Positions 8,376 through 17,056 of a DNA stretch of 35,770 nucleotides are shown here, piece by piece (position 1 is the stretch's first letter; each line of letters starts with the position of its first letter). Under the pieces are notes generated by a model. That model searched no databases. It was given only the letters and a program-made list of their open reading frames with translations, and had not been told where the DNA came from. Source of the DNA: Clostridiales bacterium (GTDB lineage Bacteria > Bacillota > Clostridia > Lachnospirales > Lachnospiraceae); contig JAJPZY010000118.1 in assembly GCA_021204085.1 (NCBI GenBank), positions 54,553-90,322 on the forward strand, written 5' to 3'. Both the position numbers and the translations under genes were made by a program.

Positions 8376-9320
8376 TCACTCCAATTCATAGTGTTGCGTC
8401 TCCTGATACTCCTGAATCACATCCAGAAATTTCCCGACCTCGCGCCATGCCGTCCGCGACTCCGGAATCATCAGCAGCGACATCTGAAAGACATGGAACA
8501 TCCCCTCATAGACACTCAAACGCACCTTAACCCCGATTTCCTTCGCTTTTTCCGCCACCAGTTCCGAATCACTCAGGAGCATTTCATCGCCGCCCACCTG
8601 AATCAGCATCGGCGGAAAACCTGCAAAGCTTCCGTATAGCGGGGAAATATAAGGATTCGTCGTATCCTCCTCCCCCACATAATCTTTATTAAAGATCAAA
8701 CTGTCCTTCGTATTGCCAAATACAGCGTCTTTATGATAGTTATCTCTATAGGAGGAACCCGAACGAGTCAGGTCTGTCCACGGAGACATTGCCACAATTC
8801 CGGCCGGAAGCGGGCGTTTCTGATCCTTTAAGTACATACAGAGCGCCATTGCAAGTCCGCCGCCGGCAGACGCCCCTGCCAAAACAATGCGATCCGGCGT
8901 CCATCCATTTGCAAGCAGCCAGTCATAGGACGCAACCGCATCCTCAAGCGCCGCCGGATAAGGATCCTCCGGCGCCACCCGATAATCCGGAGACAGCACA
9001 GAAACCCCATGCCCCAGTTCCGAAAACAATCCGGCAAAGCTTCGATAGATATTAATCAGCTTTCCCACATAACCTCCGCCATGCAATTGAAGGATGATCA
9101 TACGATCACTGGGTTCATCCGGTTCCAGCAGTTCCATATTAAAATTCTGCTGTTCAATCACAGACAGAGAATATCCTGCCGGCACTTTCCACTCCGGTTC
9201 CGAAAGCTTCTTTCTCAGCTCTCCGTTTTTCAATTTCCGCCCGATCAGATTATCGTTATATACACGGGCGACCAGATCACGGAGCACACGCTCCTGTGGA
9301 GTATTTTCGTATTGATGCAT
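8376..9320 (-). CDS. Alpha/beta hydrolase, hormone-sensitive-lipase-type esterase
   Basis: A 314-residue cytoplasmic carboxylesterase of the HSL/bacterial family IV type. It shows the oxyanion-hole motif HGGGYVG, the nucleophile elbow GASAGG, the acid in GGDEML and the His in MFHVFQ. Such enzymes cleave short acyl esters. The start chosen is the ATG at 9320 with GAAGGA upstream; the frame stays open to an ATG at 9380, which would add 20 residues lacking family features. It lies downstream of a putative acyltransferase and a DUF6320 membrane protein in the same direction, so the three may act on one acylated compound (inference). The gap to the DUF6320 gene, about 140 bases, contains a 6-bp stem TTCAGT/ACTGAA. 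Confidence 0.88.
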   Translation of the reverse strand: MHQYENTPQERVLRDLVARVYNDNLIGRKLKNGELRKKLSEPEWKVPAGYSLSVIEQQNFNMELLEPDEPSDRMIILQLHGGGYVGKLINIYRSFAGLFSELGHGVSVLSPDYRVAPEDPYPAALEDAVASYDWLLANGWTPDRIVLAGASAGGGLAMALCMYLKDQKRPLPAGIVAMSPWTDLTRSGSSYRDNYHKDAVFGNTKDSLIFNKDYVGEEDTTNPYISPLYGSFAGFPPMLIQVGGDEMLLSDSELVAEKAKEIGVKVRLSVYEGMFHVFQMSLLMIPESRTAWREVGKFLDVIQEYQETQHYELE

Positions 9321-9461
9321 AGGCTCTCTTCCTTCTCTTTCATGTGAAATGCTCATCCGCCCTGCATGCGGGATGTTCATTTTATCTCTGTAATATGATT
9401 CAGTTCATACTGAAATTCTCATAAATTTTCTGCAGCAGACATCGCAAACTTTCTCACCGGA

Positions 9462-10136
9462 TCACACATGGAACCTTCGGTACAGCTCATCCCTCGCCCG
9501 TTTTCCTCCTACGATCAGCGTCCCTGCAAAAGTCAATACCGCGGTCACCATTGCCGCTACAGGCACAATCAGATTGGTTACAAACTGCAGATAATACAAA
9601 ACAAACGGAATCACGCAGCACGCGATATTAAAAATCTGCAGAGGGATATAACTCTGCCAGTTCCGGTTGTTCACACACATTAGAATGATAACCACTACAT
9701 CTGTCAAAACAAACGCCGCCGGAAGCACATAATTTAATGACCAGCCGTTGAAACCGTTTTCAAGATCAATGACAAATAATACAGCCACACCGAGCAGCGA
9801 CTGCAGGATTATTTTCAGCTGATGCCCGGTGTGCATCTGAATCGACACTTTCAGCGTAATATACCCGTATACCAGGAAAGCCGCGATCAGGATCAGCCAT
9901 CCCGACGGGCCTCCCTTTACAAAATGTATGATCCCCAATATCAGTTCGGCCGCAATCGCTGTAAAAAGATAAATATTTAATGCAAGCTGCATTTTTTTGA
10001 TTCCGCGTTCGGCGTACGGATAGGGGTAGATTTGCCGAAGGTCATCGCCTTCCTCCCGCTCTACAATGCACTTACAGAGAGGGCAGACCGGAACAGGATC
10101 CCTAAGCTGCACCCCGCAATTCCAACATTTACTCAC
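9462..10136 (-). CDS. Zinc-ribbon multi-pass membrane protein, DUF6320 type
   Basis: A 224-residue protein with an N-terminal zinc ribbon (Cys4, Cys7, Cys18, Cys21: CWNC and CPLC) followed by about six membrane helices between residues 50 and 206 and a short basic C-terminal tail. I recognise the layout as that of DUF6320 proteins, whose function is not known to me. Translation starts at a GTG (10136) with GAGGA six bases upstream. It lies between the condensation-type acyltransferase and the esterase in the same direction, and my recollection is that these families are often neighbours in Lachnospiraceae. A role in membrane presentation or export of an acylated product is only a guess. Confidence 0.72.
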   Translation of the reverse strand: MSKCWNCGVQLRDPVPVCPLCKCIVEREEGDDLRQIYPYPYAERGIKKMQLALNIYLFTAIAAELILGIIHFVKGGPSGWLILIAAFLVYGYITLKVSIQMHTGHQLKIILQSLLGVAVLFVIDLENGFNGWSLNYVLPAAFVLTDVVVIILMCVNNRNWQSYIPLQIFNIACCVIPFVLYYLQFVTNLIVPVAAMVTAVLTFAGTLIVGGKRARDELYRRFHV

Positions 10137-10352
10137 AAAAATTCCTCATTTCCCGACTATTCTGTATCCTCTACTCCATGATACCAGGATTGCTCCGCAC
10201 TGTGTGCTCCCACAATCCTGCAAACATTGTTGTGCATAAGCTCTCACTAAATTAGCATTGCATGCTCATTAAGGGAGAGCATTATCGGAATCCGCTCATT
10301 TTAGCCTGAAAATCGGCCAAAATGGCTACTTCCTCATGTTTGTTCGGGTCTC

Positions 10353-10393
10353 AAAGTCATCCAATCGGATGCAAGCATCCATTGTCTGACTTT
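10353..10393. other. Long near-perfect inverted repeat just downstream of the acyltransferase stop codon
   Basis: Arms AAAGTCA (10353-10359) and TGACTTT (10387-10393) enclose a symmetric TC/TC mismatch. Inside that lie CAAT/ATTG and GGATG/CATCC pairs with one bulged C and a CAAG loop. It begins 11 bases after the gene end. The uridine tract is short on both strands, so it may be a weak terminator or the end of an interspersed repeat. The rest of 10137-10404 holds further short inverted pairs (GCTCTC/GAGAGC; ATTTT-GCC/GGC-AAAAT) but no gene. Confidence 0.6.
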
Positions 10394-10404
10394 TATCCCC
10401 TATA

Positions 10405-11757
10405 TCATTCATAATACACTCCATTACTTTCTATCGTCACAGTGATATCCTGCGCGGCCAGATAACGGAAAAAGACCCGCTGCAGCCTCGTATCTTTCAT
10501 CGCGGAGGTAATCGTTGCCGAAAGCGTCCCGTCATATGAACTCAAAGCCAGCTTCAGATTCTGCCCTTTTGATCTGGAAAGCAGCACATCAAACCGGCTG
10601 ATATACTCTTTATACTTTTCCGACACCTGAATATTTCCCATATTGGTGACCGTAGCTGTATTCGCCCTCGCATGCATATTGTATACGCCGCGAATTCCGG
10701 GATTTTTTAAAACCAGCGGCAGAGCCCGCAGAATCATCGTCCGCTCCCTCGTCACATTATACGACAGCACATCCTCCAGATGTTCCTTTGTCATCTGCTC
10801 CCGCAGAGAAGTCTTCACCGCCTCCAACACATTTTCGAAGGTTTGATTTTCCTCCCTCGGATGAAAAATCGCCGTTACCATCACAAAGAAGTTCTTTGTC
10901 GTGACCGAATGAAAATACGGCCGCAGGTTCACCGGCACGCTGACAGAAAGCTGATGTCCGGACGGCATTCCTTTCAGATAAACCTGATAGACGGCCCACA
11001 GAAAAACCGCCACCATATATTCATTCAGCGTGGCGCCGTTCTTTTTTGCTTCCCTCTTCACTTCTTCCACCGGCATATGTCCATGGATAATTCCCATCTT
11101 TCCCGTCGGGAAAAGCGGTCCCTTTAAAATATACGCACGTCCTGCTTTATATCCGCCCGTAATCCGGCCCTTTTTGAAATTCTGCAGGAAACTGTCCTCC
11201 GTGTTCAGAGACGTCTGGCTGCTTAAGCCGTCGCCATACTTTTCCCTCAATTCCGGATGTGCCAGCCGCAGATACTGGTAGGCAAGTTCTTTTAAAAAAT
11301 AAAAAGCGCCCGTGCCGTCCGTCAGAACATGAAATGCTTCCAGATTGATCCTGCATCCATAGTATGTGACGCGAAAGAGGTAGTTCCGATTCTCCTTTTC
11401 CTCCATGTACTGACAGGGATACGTCGTCTCCTCCGCCACGGTCGGCGCCTGCTTTCCGTTTTCCTCAAAATAATACCAGAAAAACCCCTGACGGAGACGG
11501 CAATTGAAAACTGAAAACTTCGGAAGCACCAGATCCAGTGCCTCCTGCAATGTCTCCCGAACAATCTCCTCCTTCAGATAAATCGCTACCCGATAGACAT
11601 TTGTCATCCCCTCTCCGGCAATTGCAGGGAAAAGATGCGCCGTATTATCCAGCTTTTCCCAGCGGATCTCTCGCGAGCTGTCATAAGTATAACTGCCCGC
11701 ATCTGTCTCCTGCTCTCTATACTCTTTTTTTATTTTCTGTTTCTTTTCTTTCTTCAT
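10405..11757 (-). CDS. Condensation-domain-like acyltransferase (alcohol acetyltransferase/PapA type)
   Basis: A 450-residue member of the CoA-dependent acyltransferase/condensation superfamily. The motif HVLTDGTGA supplies HX3DG, with the catalytic His and structural Asp-Gly near residue 157. The C-terminal half carries the SVPVNLRPYF segment, typical of the second lobe's bridging region in this superfamily. Such enzymes transfer acyl groups to hydroxyls or amines; the substrate cannot be read from the sequence. The ATG at 11757 was chosen over an upstream GTG (11763); neither has a strong ribosome binding site. The gene starts 12 bases after the ylmH stop codon, so translation may be coupled. 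Downstream are DUF6320 and an esterase. The N-terminus is lysine-rich with no signal peptide. Confidence 0.8.
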   Translation of the reverse strand: MKKEKKQKIKKEYREQETDAGSYTYDSSREIRWEKLDNTAHLFPAIAGEGMTNVYRVAIYLKEEIVRETLQEALDLVLPKFSVFNCRLRQGFFWYYFEENGKQAPTVAEETTYPCQYMEEKENRNYLFRVTYYGCRINLEAFHVLTDGTGAFYFLKELAYQYLRLAHPELREKYGDGLSSQTSLNTEDSFLQNFKKGRITGGYKAGRAYILKGPLFPTGKMGIIHGHMPVEEVKREAKKNGATLNEYMVAVFLWAVYQVYLKGMPSGHQLSVSVPVNLRPYFHSVTTKNFFVMVTAIFHPREENQTFENVLEAVKTSLREQMTKEHLEDVLSYNVTRERTMILRALPLVLKNPGIRGVYNMHARANTATVTNMGNIQVSEKYKEYISRFDVLLSRSKGQNLKLALSSYDGTLSATITSAMKDTRLQRVFFRYLAAQDITVTIESNGVYYE

Positions 11758-11769
11758 AAACACTCAGCT

Positions 11770-12525
11770 TCATACATATCTTCGGATTCTTACCCGGATC
11801 CGCCCTTTTTTCGTCTCACTTATGACCCCGTCATAAACAAACTTCCCAAATCCGCGGACAGACACTACATCACCGGCTTTCAGTGCGCCGCTGTTATTTT
11901 CATACTGACGTCCGCCGACAAAAACTTTTTTCGCCGCGAAAAGCTGAACGCTCTGGCTGCGGGAAAGCCTGTACACCTTTGCCACAATGGCATCACATCG
12001 GTCCGCGCTCACCACTAGATCTTCATTAGAAAAATCCGGGCGGGCTGCAGCCGGACACTTCTTCACAATCTCGCAGACGACGCCGGTGTGCTTTACCTTG
12101 CCGAGATGTTCCCGCAAAAACACCGCCATGGCATCCTCGCAAAAAACATAACCGACACAATCCTTCACTATAATATCTCCCAGAACATCACGCTCAATTC
12201 CCAGATTCATCAATGCACCCAAAAAATCCCGGTGCGACAGCTGATCCGCAAATTTCGGAGCCGCCGGCTTTACCACGAGACAGGAAATCGGGAACTCCTC
12301 CGGATATCCCAAAAACTCCTCCGACCCGAATCGAAGCATCCGCCGCTCGCAATCCTCCATGCCGCCGAACAGCATCCAGGGAACAAAATCAAGTTCGCGC
12401 GCCATCTCATATACAAGGGACTGATCTCCCGGATTTAAGAATCCTGAAAATGTATAGACGCCGGTCTGATAACAGCGATTAGCCAGATCCAGTATTCTTC
12501 TTTTTTGCGCCTGTTCTTCCTGCAT
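11770..12525 (-). CDS. ylmH: YlmH-family S4-domain RNA-binding protein
   Basis: A 251-residue protein with the YlmH layout: an N-terminal region (FSGFLNPGDQ), a central domain with SHRDFLGALMNLGI, and a C-terminal S4 RNA-binding domain (about residues 175-250) ending in a basic tail. YlmH proteins bind ribosomal RNA; the Bacillus protein has been linked to ribosome-associated quality control in place of RqcP. The start at 12525 has GGAG eight bases upstream; an alternative ATG at 12543 would add six residues. In many Firmicutes ylmH lies in a division cluster with divIVA; here it sits between DUF4317 and an acyltransferase gene instead. Confidence 0.88.
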   Translation of the reverse strand: MQEEQAQKRRILDLANRCYQTGVYTFSGFLNPGDQSLVYEMARELDFVPWMLFGGMEDCERRMLRFGSEEFLGYPEEFPISCLVVKPAAPKFADQLSHRDFLGALMNLGIERDVLGDIIVKDCVGYVFCEDAMAVFLREHLGKVKHTGVVCEIVKKCPAAARPDFSNEDLVVSADRCDAIVAKVYRLSRSQSVQLFAAKKVFVGGRQYENNSGALKAGDVVSVRGFGKFVYDGVISETKKGRIRVRIRRYV

Positions 12526-12607
12526 ACCGCTCGCTCCATTCATGACTTTTTAACCCTGGTATCATCATTATAAAAAATATACGCAGATGTGTAAAGGCCG
12601 ATTTTCA

Positions 12608-13750
12608 TCAGTCCGCAGCATCCTCCAATTTCTGTTTCACATGAACTCCATTGACAATCACCTCATTTGTCAGCGGAATCACCAGACAGGGGACGCCGTC
12701 CACGACACGGGTCTCCACCATATCAGCAAAATCAGCCTGTACCTTCACCGTTACTTCCGGTGTCTTCACTTCGAATGTTTTCGCATCATAAATATGATTC
12801 ACCATGACCGTCGCCTGCGCACCGATCTCTTCATCATACTCCTGCTCAAACCGCTCCATATTTTCTTCCGGTGCGCCGCAGCGCTTAAGCAGCCTGCGGA
12901 CATCCGCCTTATCCAGCTCGAGCGGCTCCGGGTCATCGCCCTTTTCTTCTATCATTTCGCCCAGACTTTCATGAATCCCCAACACCGCATCATATACGCA
13001 GGCGTCTCCGAGCGCATTCTCAATAAGGTTCTGAAAGGATTCCTTCTGTACCACAGCAGGCAGCGGCTGCGTACACCCCAGAAACTGCTCAATCATCTCC
13101 GGGCAGAATTCTTTCGCATTTTTTGAGTAAAACAGAAGACTATGTATATCCGTATTGCGGTCATTGAACGCCGGAAACAAAAATGCCTGATCCGGCATAT
13201 CGACGATCCAGTCTCTGATCCGATCCTGAAAACTGTTGGTTTCCGGATTATAGCTGAGACCGGCCTTGGAGAGAGACACCGGGCAAAGGCAGCAAAGGAT
13301 AAAATTGTATATATAATCCGAAGCATCATCCATTATAAGACCGTCAGATGCTTTTGCCGGAATATCATACGCGCCGTGAATCAGCAGAATCAGATAGTTT
13401 TCCGGATGATACCAGGTCTCAATCACCCGGTCGTAAAACGTTTCCAGATCCGCTTCGTTTTTCAACTCTCCGTCGCGCAGTGTAAGCAGCCGTTTCTGTG
13501 TCCCGTCCCCCATCTCCTGTTCGATCGGGAACTCCAGATTCAGCAGGTTTTTCCCGACAGCACCGGTAAACGCCTTACGGAAAATGTCCAGATACTTATA
13601 CATCTCCTCTTCCGGCAGAGAAAGAAACGGCTCCGTAAACTGCATAACCTTTTCCTTTTCCGCGTTGACATAGCACCCGGCCATTCGGGTAATACAGCAC
13701 CGCTCCTTCGTAAATAATTTTTTTATCTCCGATATCTCAAATTTATTCAT
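12608..13750 (-). CDS. DUF4317 family protein
   Basis: A 380-residue soluble protein recognised as DUF4317 from its opening EISEIKKLFTKERCCITRMAGCYV and its overall length. The biochemical role is unknown. It has no signal peptide or membrane helices and has an acidic middle. The ATG at 13750 has AAAGGAG upstream, and a good sigma-A-type promoter (13796-13825) lies about 50 bases before it. It is probably the first gene of a run continuing into ylmH 82 bases downstream. Conservation of the Cys-Cys pair near residue 18 in the family would be worth noting when aligned. Confidence 0.85.
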   Translation of the reverse strand: MNKFEISEIKKLFTKERCCITRMAGCYVNAEKEKVMQFTEPFLSLPEEEMYKYLDIFRKAFTGAVGKNLLNLEFPIEQEMGDGTQKRLLTLRDGELKNEADLETFYDRVIETWYHPENYLILLIHGAYDIPAKASDGLIMDDASDYIYNFILCCLCPVSLSKAGLSYNPETNSFQDRIRDWIVDMPDQAFLFPAFNDRNTDIHSLLFYSKNAKEFCPEMIEQFLGCTQPLPAVVQKESFQNLIENALGDACVYDAVLGIHESLGEMIEEKGDDPEPLELDKADVRRLLKRCGAPEENMERFEQEYDEEIGAQATVMVNHIYDAKTFEVKTPEVTVKVQADFADMVETRVVDGVPCLVIPLTNEVIVNGVHVKQKLEDAAD

Positions 13751-13795
13751 TCCAAACTCCTTTAAAAACTGTATTAAAATCCGTCAACTCAGACA

Positions 13796-13825
13796 ATAGT
13801 ATCATCCGGGCTTCCGGTTCGTCAA
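13796..13825 (-). promoter_or_regulatory. Predicted promoter for the DUF4317 gene
   Basis: On the minus strand, TTGACG (plus 13820-13825), an 18-base spacer and TACTAT (plus 13796-13801). The transcript would begin about 40 bases upstream of the DUF4317 start codon. The remainder of the 312-base gap 13751-14062 shows no convincing gene: a TTG-started reading frame on the plus strand at 13897 lacks a ribosome binding site. Confidence 0.6.
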
Positions 13826-14062
13826 ATTTTTTTCGCCGCGATAGCATGAGCCACATAATCCGCGGAAACCAAATTATAGAGTAAAGTTTTTATCAGTTGA
13901 ACAAAAGAAAATACTCCGGCTTTCACAACAAGATGATTTCCTTCATAATGAAAAAACGCGGGCAGAAACGTTTTCCCAGAAACATTTCCGCTCGCGTCCG
14001 AAAATCATATGCTTTTCTGTTTTTTAACCGCCTGTATAACTGCGGCTGCTCACGCTTTTCCC

Positions 14063-15463
14063 TTACTCCTGCGCTCCCTCTTTGATCATGCTGGTTTTAT
14101 CCGCCTGCACCTCTTCCCAGAGACGCTCTGCGGTCGGAGCCCAGGCTTTGGCATAAGGCTTTGTCTTGGCAACAAGCTCTTCCACCGGCTCCTCTGCCTG
14201 CATATCCGTGGAATGCGCACCGGAGGCCTTGACCATCTTCTCGATCATCTCCGGATTCTCCAACATCGGGCACGGCTGGAACATATTGTCATTGAAAGGC
14301 ATGTTGTCATGGTACTGCATAAACAGCGGCTGCTGTAAGCACTCCAGGAAGGACTTCTCGCGGATGTTCGCTCCGGAATAATGAATAAACACGCAAGGCT
14401 CCACATCGCCGTTTGCATTGATATGCAGATAGTTCTTACCGCCCGCGATGCATCCGCCGACAAACTGGGCATCATTCTGGAAATCCAGTGTGAACAGCTT
14501 AATCGGGCAGTATCTGCTGCGGACATAGCGAATCCGTTTTACCACATATTCACGCTGCTCCGGGGTCAGAAGCAGGTCTGTGCTCGCATCCTTTCCTACC
14601 GGCATATAGTGGAAGAACCAGGACAGGATCGCACCCTTATCTACCAGCATCTGAAGGAACTCATCGGAAGTAACCACCTTGTAGTTTTTGCTGGTATAGC
14701 AGATCGAAGTGCCGTAAATCAGACCGTACTCCTTCATCAGATCCATGGCATGCATAACTTTCTCAAACACACCCTGGCCGCGGCGGTCGTCATTCGTCTC
14801 TTCGTATCCTTCAACCGAAAGTGCAAAGGAAATATTTCCAAGCTCCTGAACCTTCTTGCAGACTTCCTCATCAATTAACGTACCGTTCGTGAAAATATGG
14901 AACGCGCAGTCATTGTGCTTCTCCGCCAGCATCATGATGTCTTTTCTGCGAACCATAGGCTCGCCGCCGGTCAGGATAAAGAAGTGAATTCCCAACTCCT
15001 TCGCCTCGGTGATGATACGGTCCAGCTCCTCGTTGCTTAAGGAAAGATTATGACCATACTCCGCTGCCCAACAGCCCGTGCACTTTAAATTGCAGGCGCT
15101 GGTCGGATCCATCAGTACTAGCCACGGAACATTGCAGTTGTACTTTTCACGGTTTTCTTTTACTTTTTTAAATCCGGTCAGGCCGGTCTCAAAACCCATG
15201 TTCAGAACATGCGTCTTCACCAGATTCGGATGCAGCTTGTCAAAAGCGTCGTAAATCTGCTGCGTCCACTTGCACTCCGGATCACCCAGGACCTCATTGG
15301 CATTCTCCCAAAACTCATCCGGAAAATTCTTACCGGCAATTTTGCGCGCCATATTCATCAGCTTTACAAGATTCTCTTCTTTATTCTTATTAATATATTT
15401 ATATACGCCGTTGAATGCAACCTCAAAGGATTTTCTTGCAGCGGCATGTTTCAAATCTGCCAT
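14063..15463 (-). CDS. Radical SAM protein, second of a tandem paralogous pair
   Basis: A 466-residue radical SAM enzyme. Cys124, Cys128 and Cys131 (CNLKCTGC) form the SAM-cluster motif, followed by TGGEP. The C-terminal third holds SPASM/twitch-like cysteines (GGCIAGG, EPCVFIHYSG, PCPMLENP), suggesting an auxiliary Fe-S cluster. Residues 1-110 form a helical leader shared with the upstream paralogue. The two proteins align without gaps through the radical SAM motif, so they arose by tandem duplication. The spacing is 22 bases and the ATG is preceded by GGGAGG, so they are co-transcribed. No precursor-peptide gene is visible nearby, so the substrate is unknown. Unlike its paralogue it lacks the C-terminal CGKC pair. 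Confidence 0.88.
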   Translation of the reverse strand: MADLKHAAARKSFEVAFNGVYKYINKNKEENLVKLMNMARKIAGKNFPDEFWENANEVLGDPECKWTQQIYDAFDKLHPNLVKTHVLNMGFETGLTGFKKVKENREKYNCNVPWLVLMDPTSACNLKCTGCWAAEYGHNLSLSNEELDRIITEAKELGIHFFILTGGEPMVRRKDIMMLAEKHNDCAFHIFTNGTLIDEEVCKKVQELGNISFALSVEGYEETNDDRRGQGVFEKVMHAMDLMKEYGLIYGTSICYTSKNYKVVTSDEFLQMLVDKGAILSWFFHYMPVGKDASTDLLLTPEQREYVVKRIRYVRSRYCPIKLFTLDFQNDAQFVGGCIAGGKNYLHINANGDVEPCVFIHYSGANIREKSFLECLQQPLFMQYHDNMPFNDNMFQPCPMLENPEMIEKMVKASGAHSTDMQAEEPVEELVAKTKPYAKAWAPTAERLWEEVQADKTSMIKEGAQE

Positions 15464-15485
15464 TTCTTATCCTCCCGTCTGTAAA

Positions 15486-16895
15486 CTATCGATCGTTCAA
15501 TGTGTCCTTATAGTTCGTATATCCCTTTTTAACAAAATGATTCTTTTCCCAAATCTCATCTGCATGCGGAGCCCACGCTTTTGCGTAGTCCTCACACTTG
15601 CCGCAGAGATGTTCCACCGACTCAGGCGCCTGTAAATCAGTAGAATGAGCGCCGGTTTTTTCCACCATTTCCTGAAGCTTTTCCGGATTCTCCAGCATCG
15701 GGCAGGGACGAAGATGGTTGTCATTAAACGGCTGCCCATCACGATATGCCATAAACAGCGGCTGCTGTAAGCACTCCAGAAGCGTATTCTGACGAATGTT
15801 CGCGCCCGAGTAATGAATGAACACGCACGGCTCTGCATCCCCATTTGCATTAATATGGAAGTAATTCCGGCCGCCCGCGATACATCCGCCGACGAACTCG
15901 CCATCATTCTGGAAGTCCAGAAGCAGAATCTGCTTACCGCCTTCCCAACCGCGAACCTCACGGAGACGGTCATGGATGTACTCGCGCTGCTCCATCGTCG
16001 GCAGCAGATCCAAATCAGCCTCAAGCCCAACCGGCATATAGTGGAAATACCATGCATACCGGCAGCCGTGCTCGATCATCAGGTCAAAAAATTCATCCGA
16101 TGTGACGGCATCCATATTCTTTCTCGTATAGCAGACAGACGTTCCGAAGAAAAGGCCGTACCTTTTCATCAGATCCATCGCTGAAAGCACCGTGTCAAAA
16201 ACACCATCTCCGCGGCGTCCGTCATTCGCTGTCTGGAATCCTTCCAGAGACAGGGAGAATGAAAGGTTTCCGAGCTTCTGCACCTTCTGGCAGAACTCCT
16301 CGTCAATCAAAGTTCCGTTTGTAAAACAATGAAGTTCACAATCATTGTGCTTTTTCGCAAGCTTTAAAATATCCGCCTTGCGAACCAGCGGCTCACCGCC
16401 GGTAAACATATAAAAATAAACGCCCAGTTCCTTACCCTGAGTAATGATGCTGTCCATTTCCTCATATGTAAGGTTCAGCTTGTGACCATACTCAGCCGCC
16501 CAGCATCCGGTACATCTTAAGTTGCATGCACTGGTGGGATCCATCAGAATCAGCCACGGAATGTTGCACTGATGCTCCACTCTCTTCTCACGGGTAACCT
16601 TCGTCCCATACAGAGCGGCCTCAAATCCCAGATTCAATGCCGTCATTTTGGCTACATGGGGATCAAGCTCATCCAGCATCTTGTTGGTAAAACGGAGCCA
16701 TTTATTATCCGGATCCTGGATCATCGCGCGGATATTCTCATAAGTCTCCTGTTTAAAGTTGTTACCCATAAACTTCTGTGCCAGATCAAGAATCTGCAAC
16801 AGCCCCTTCTCACGATCCTTGTTCAGCCGTTTTAAAGCCACATCAATCGCTGTGCTGAACACCTTTCTCTGCATGGTGTGTGATAAACTTGCCAC
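15486..16895 (-). CDS. Radical SAM protein, first of a tandem paralogous pair
   Basis: A 469-residue paralogue of the downstream protein, with Cys124, Cys128 and Cys131 in identical positions (CNLRCTGC, then WAAEYGH). It shares the auxiliary cysteine segments GGCIAGG, EPCVFIHYSG and PCPMLENP, and carries an extra C-terminal CGKC pair that its partner replaces with AKTK. The start codon is GTG (16895) with AAAGGAG nine bases upstream. It is the first gene after a regulatory region shared with a divergent TetR-family regulator. Control by that regulator is likely, because a duplicated ACCAAATGGT site covers the predicted transcription start. The substrate is unknown; keeping both copies suggests either different substrates or a heterodimer. 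Confidence 0.88.
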   Translation of the reverse strand: MASLSHTMQRKVFSTAIDVALKRLNKDREKGLLQILDLAQKFMGNNFKQETYENIRAMIQDPDNKWLRFTNKMLDELDPHVAKMTALNLGFEAALYGTKVTREKRVEHQCNIPWLILMDPTSACNLRCTGCWAAEYGHKLNLTYEEMDSIITQGKELGVYFYMFTGGEPLVRKADILKLAKKHNDCELHCFTNGTLIDEEFCQKVQKLGNLSFSLSLEGFQTANDGRRGDGVFDTVLSAMDLMKRYGLFFGTSVCYTRKNMDAVTSDEFFDLMIEHGCRYAWYFHYMPVGLEADLDLLPTMEQREYIHDRLREVRGWEGGKQILLLDFQNDGEFVGGCIAGGRNYFHINANGDAEPCVFIHYSGANIRQNTLLECLQQPLFMAYRDGQPFNDNHLRPCPMLENPEKLQEMVEKTGAHSTDLQAPESVEHLCGKCEDYAKAWAPHADEIWEKNHFVKKGYTNYKDTLNDR

Positions 16896-16943
16896 TGTAA
16901 TTCTCTCCTTTCAACTCAATGCTACAGCTACAGTTTGTATAAT

Positions 16944-17003
16944 TACCAAATGGTGTCTGTTTTATAACTTCCTGTTTGTTTACCAAATGGTGTCTGTTTT
17001 ATA
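16944..17003. promoter_or_regulatory. Duplicated operator-like site upstream of the radical SAM pair
   Basis: Two identical 23-base copies (16944-16966 and 16981-17003), 37 bases apart, each contain the palindromic core ACCAAATGGT (16945-16954 and 16982-16991). Read on the minus strand each copy begins with TATAAA. The upstream copy supplies the -10 element of a predicted promoter and covers its start site, as expected for a repressor site of the divergent TetR-family protein. Confidence 0.7.
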
Positions 17004-17026
17004 GCTTTGCGTCTTTTTTCCAACAA
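16998..17026 (-). promoter_or_regulatory. Predicted promoter for the radical SAM pair
   Basis: On the minus strand, TTGTTG (plus 17021-17026), a 17-base spacer and TATAAA (plus 16998-17003). The -35 lies in the left half of the palindrome CAACAACTTGTTG (17021-17033). A second possible minus-strand promoter lies further upstream: TTGATA (plus 17074-17079), 16 bases, TATAAT (plus 17052-17057). Confidence 0.6.
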
Positions 17027-17027
17027 C

Positions 17028-17056
17028 TTGTTGCATTCTCAACTTTTGTATATTAT
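17028..17056 (+). promoter_or_regulatory. Predicted promoter for the TetR-family gene
   Basis: TTGTTG (17028-17033), a 17-base spacer and TATTAT (17051-17056). The -35 is the right half of the same palindrome that gives the opposing promoter its -35. The leader of about 130 bases holds an inverted pair ACGGTT/AACCGT (17060-17083) and TGTCACAT/ATGTGACA (17099-17106 and 17137-17144), which may be further binding sites or a leader structure. Confidence 0.55.

Noticed and set aside
13897-14085. Plus-strand 62-codon frame as a precursor peptide for the radical SAM enzymes
   Set aside because: It starts at TTG with no ribosome binding site, overlaps the end of the radical SAM gene on the other strand, and lacks a leader/core pattern or notable Cys or Gly content.
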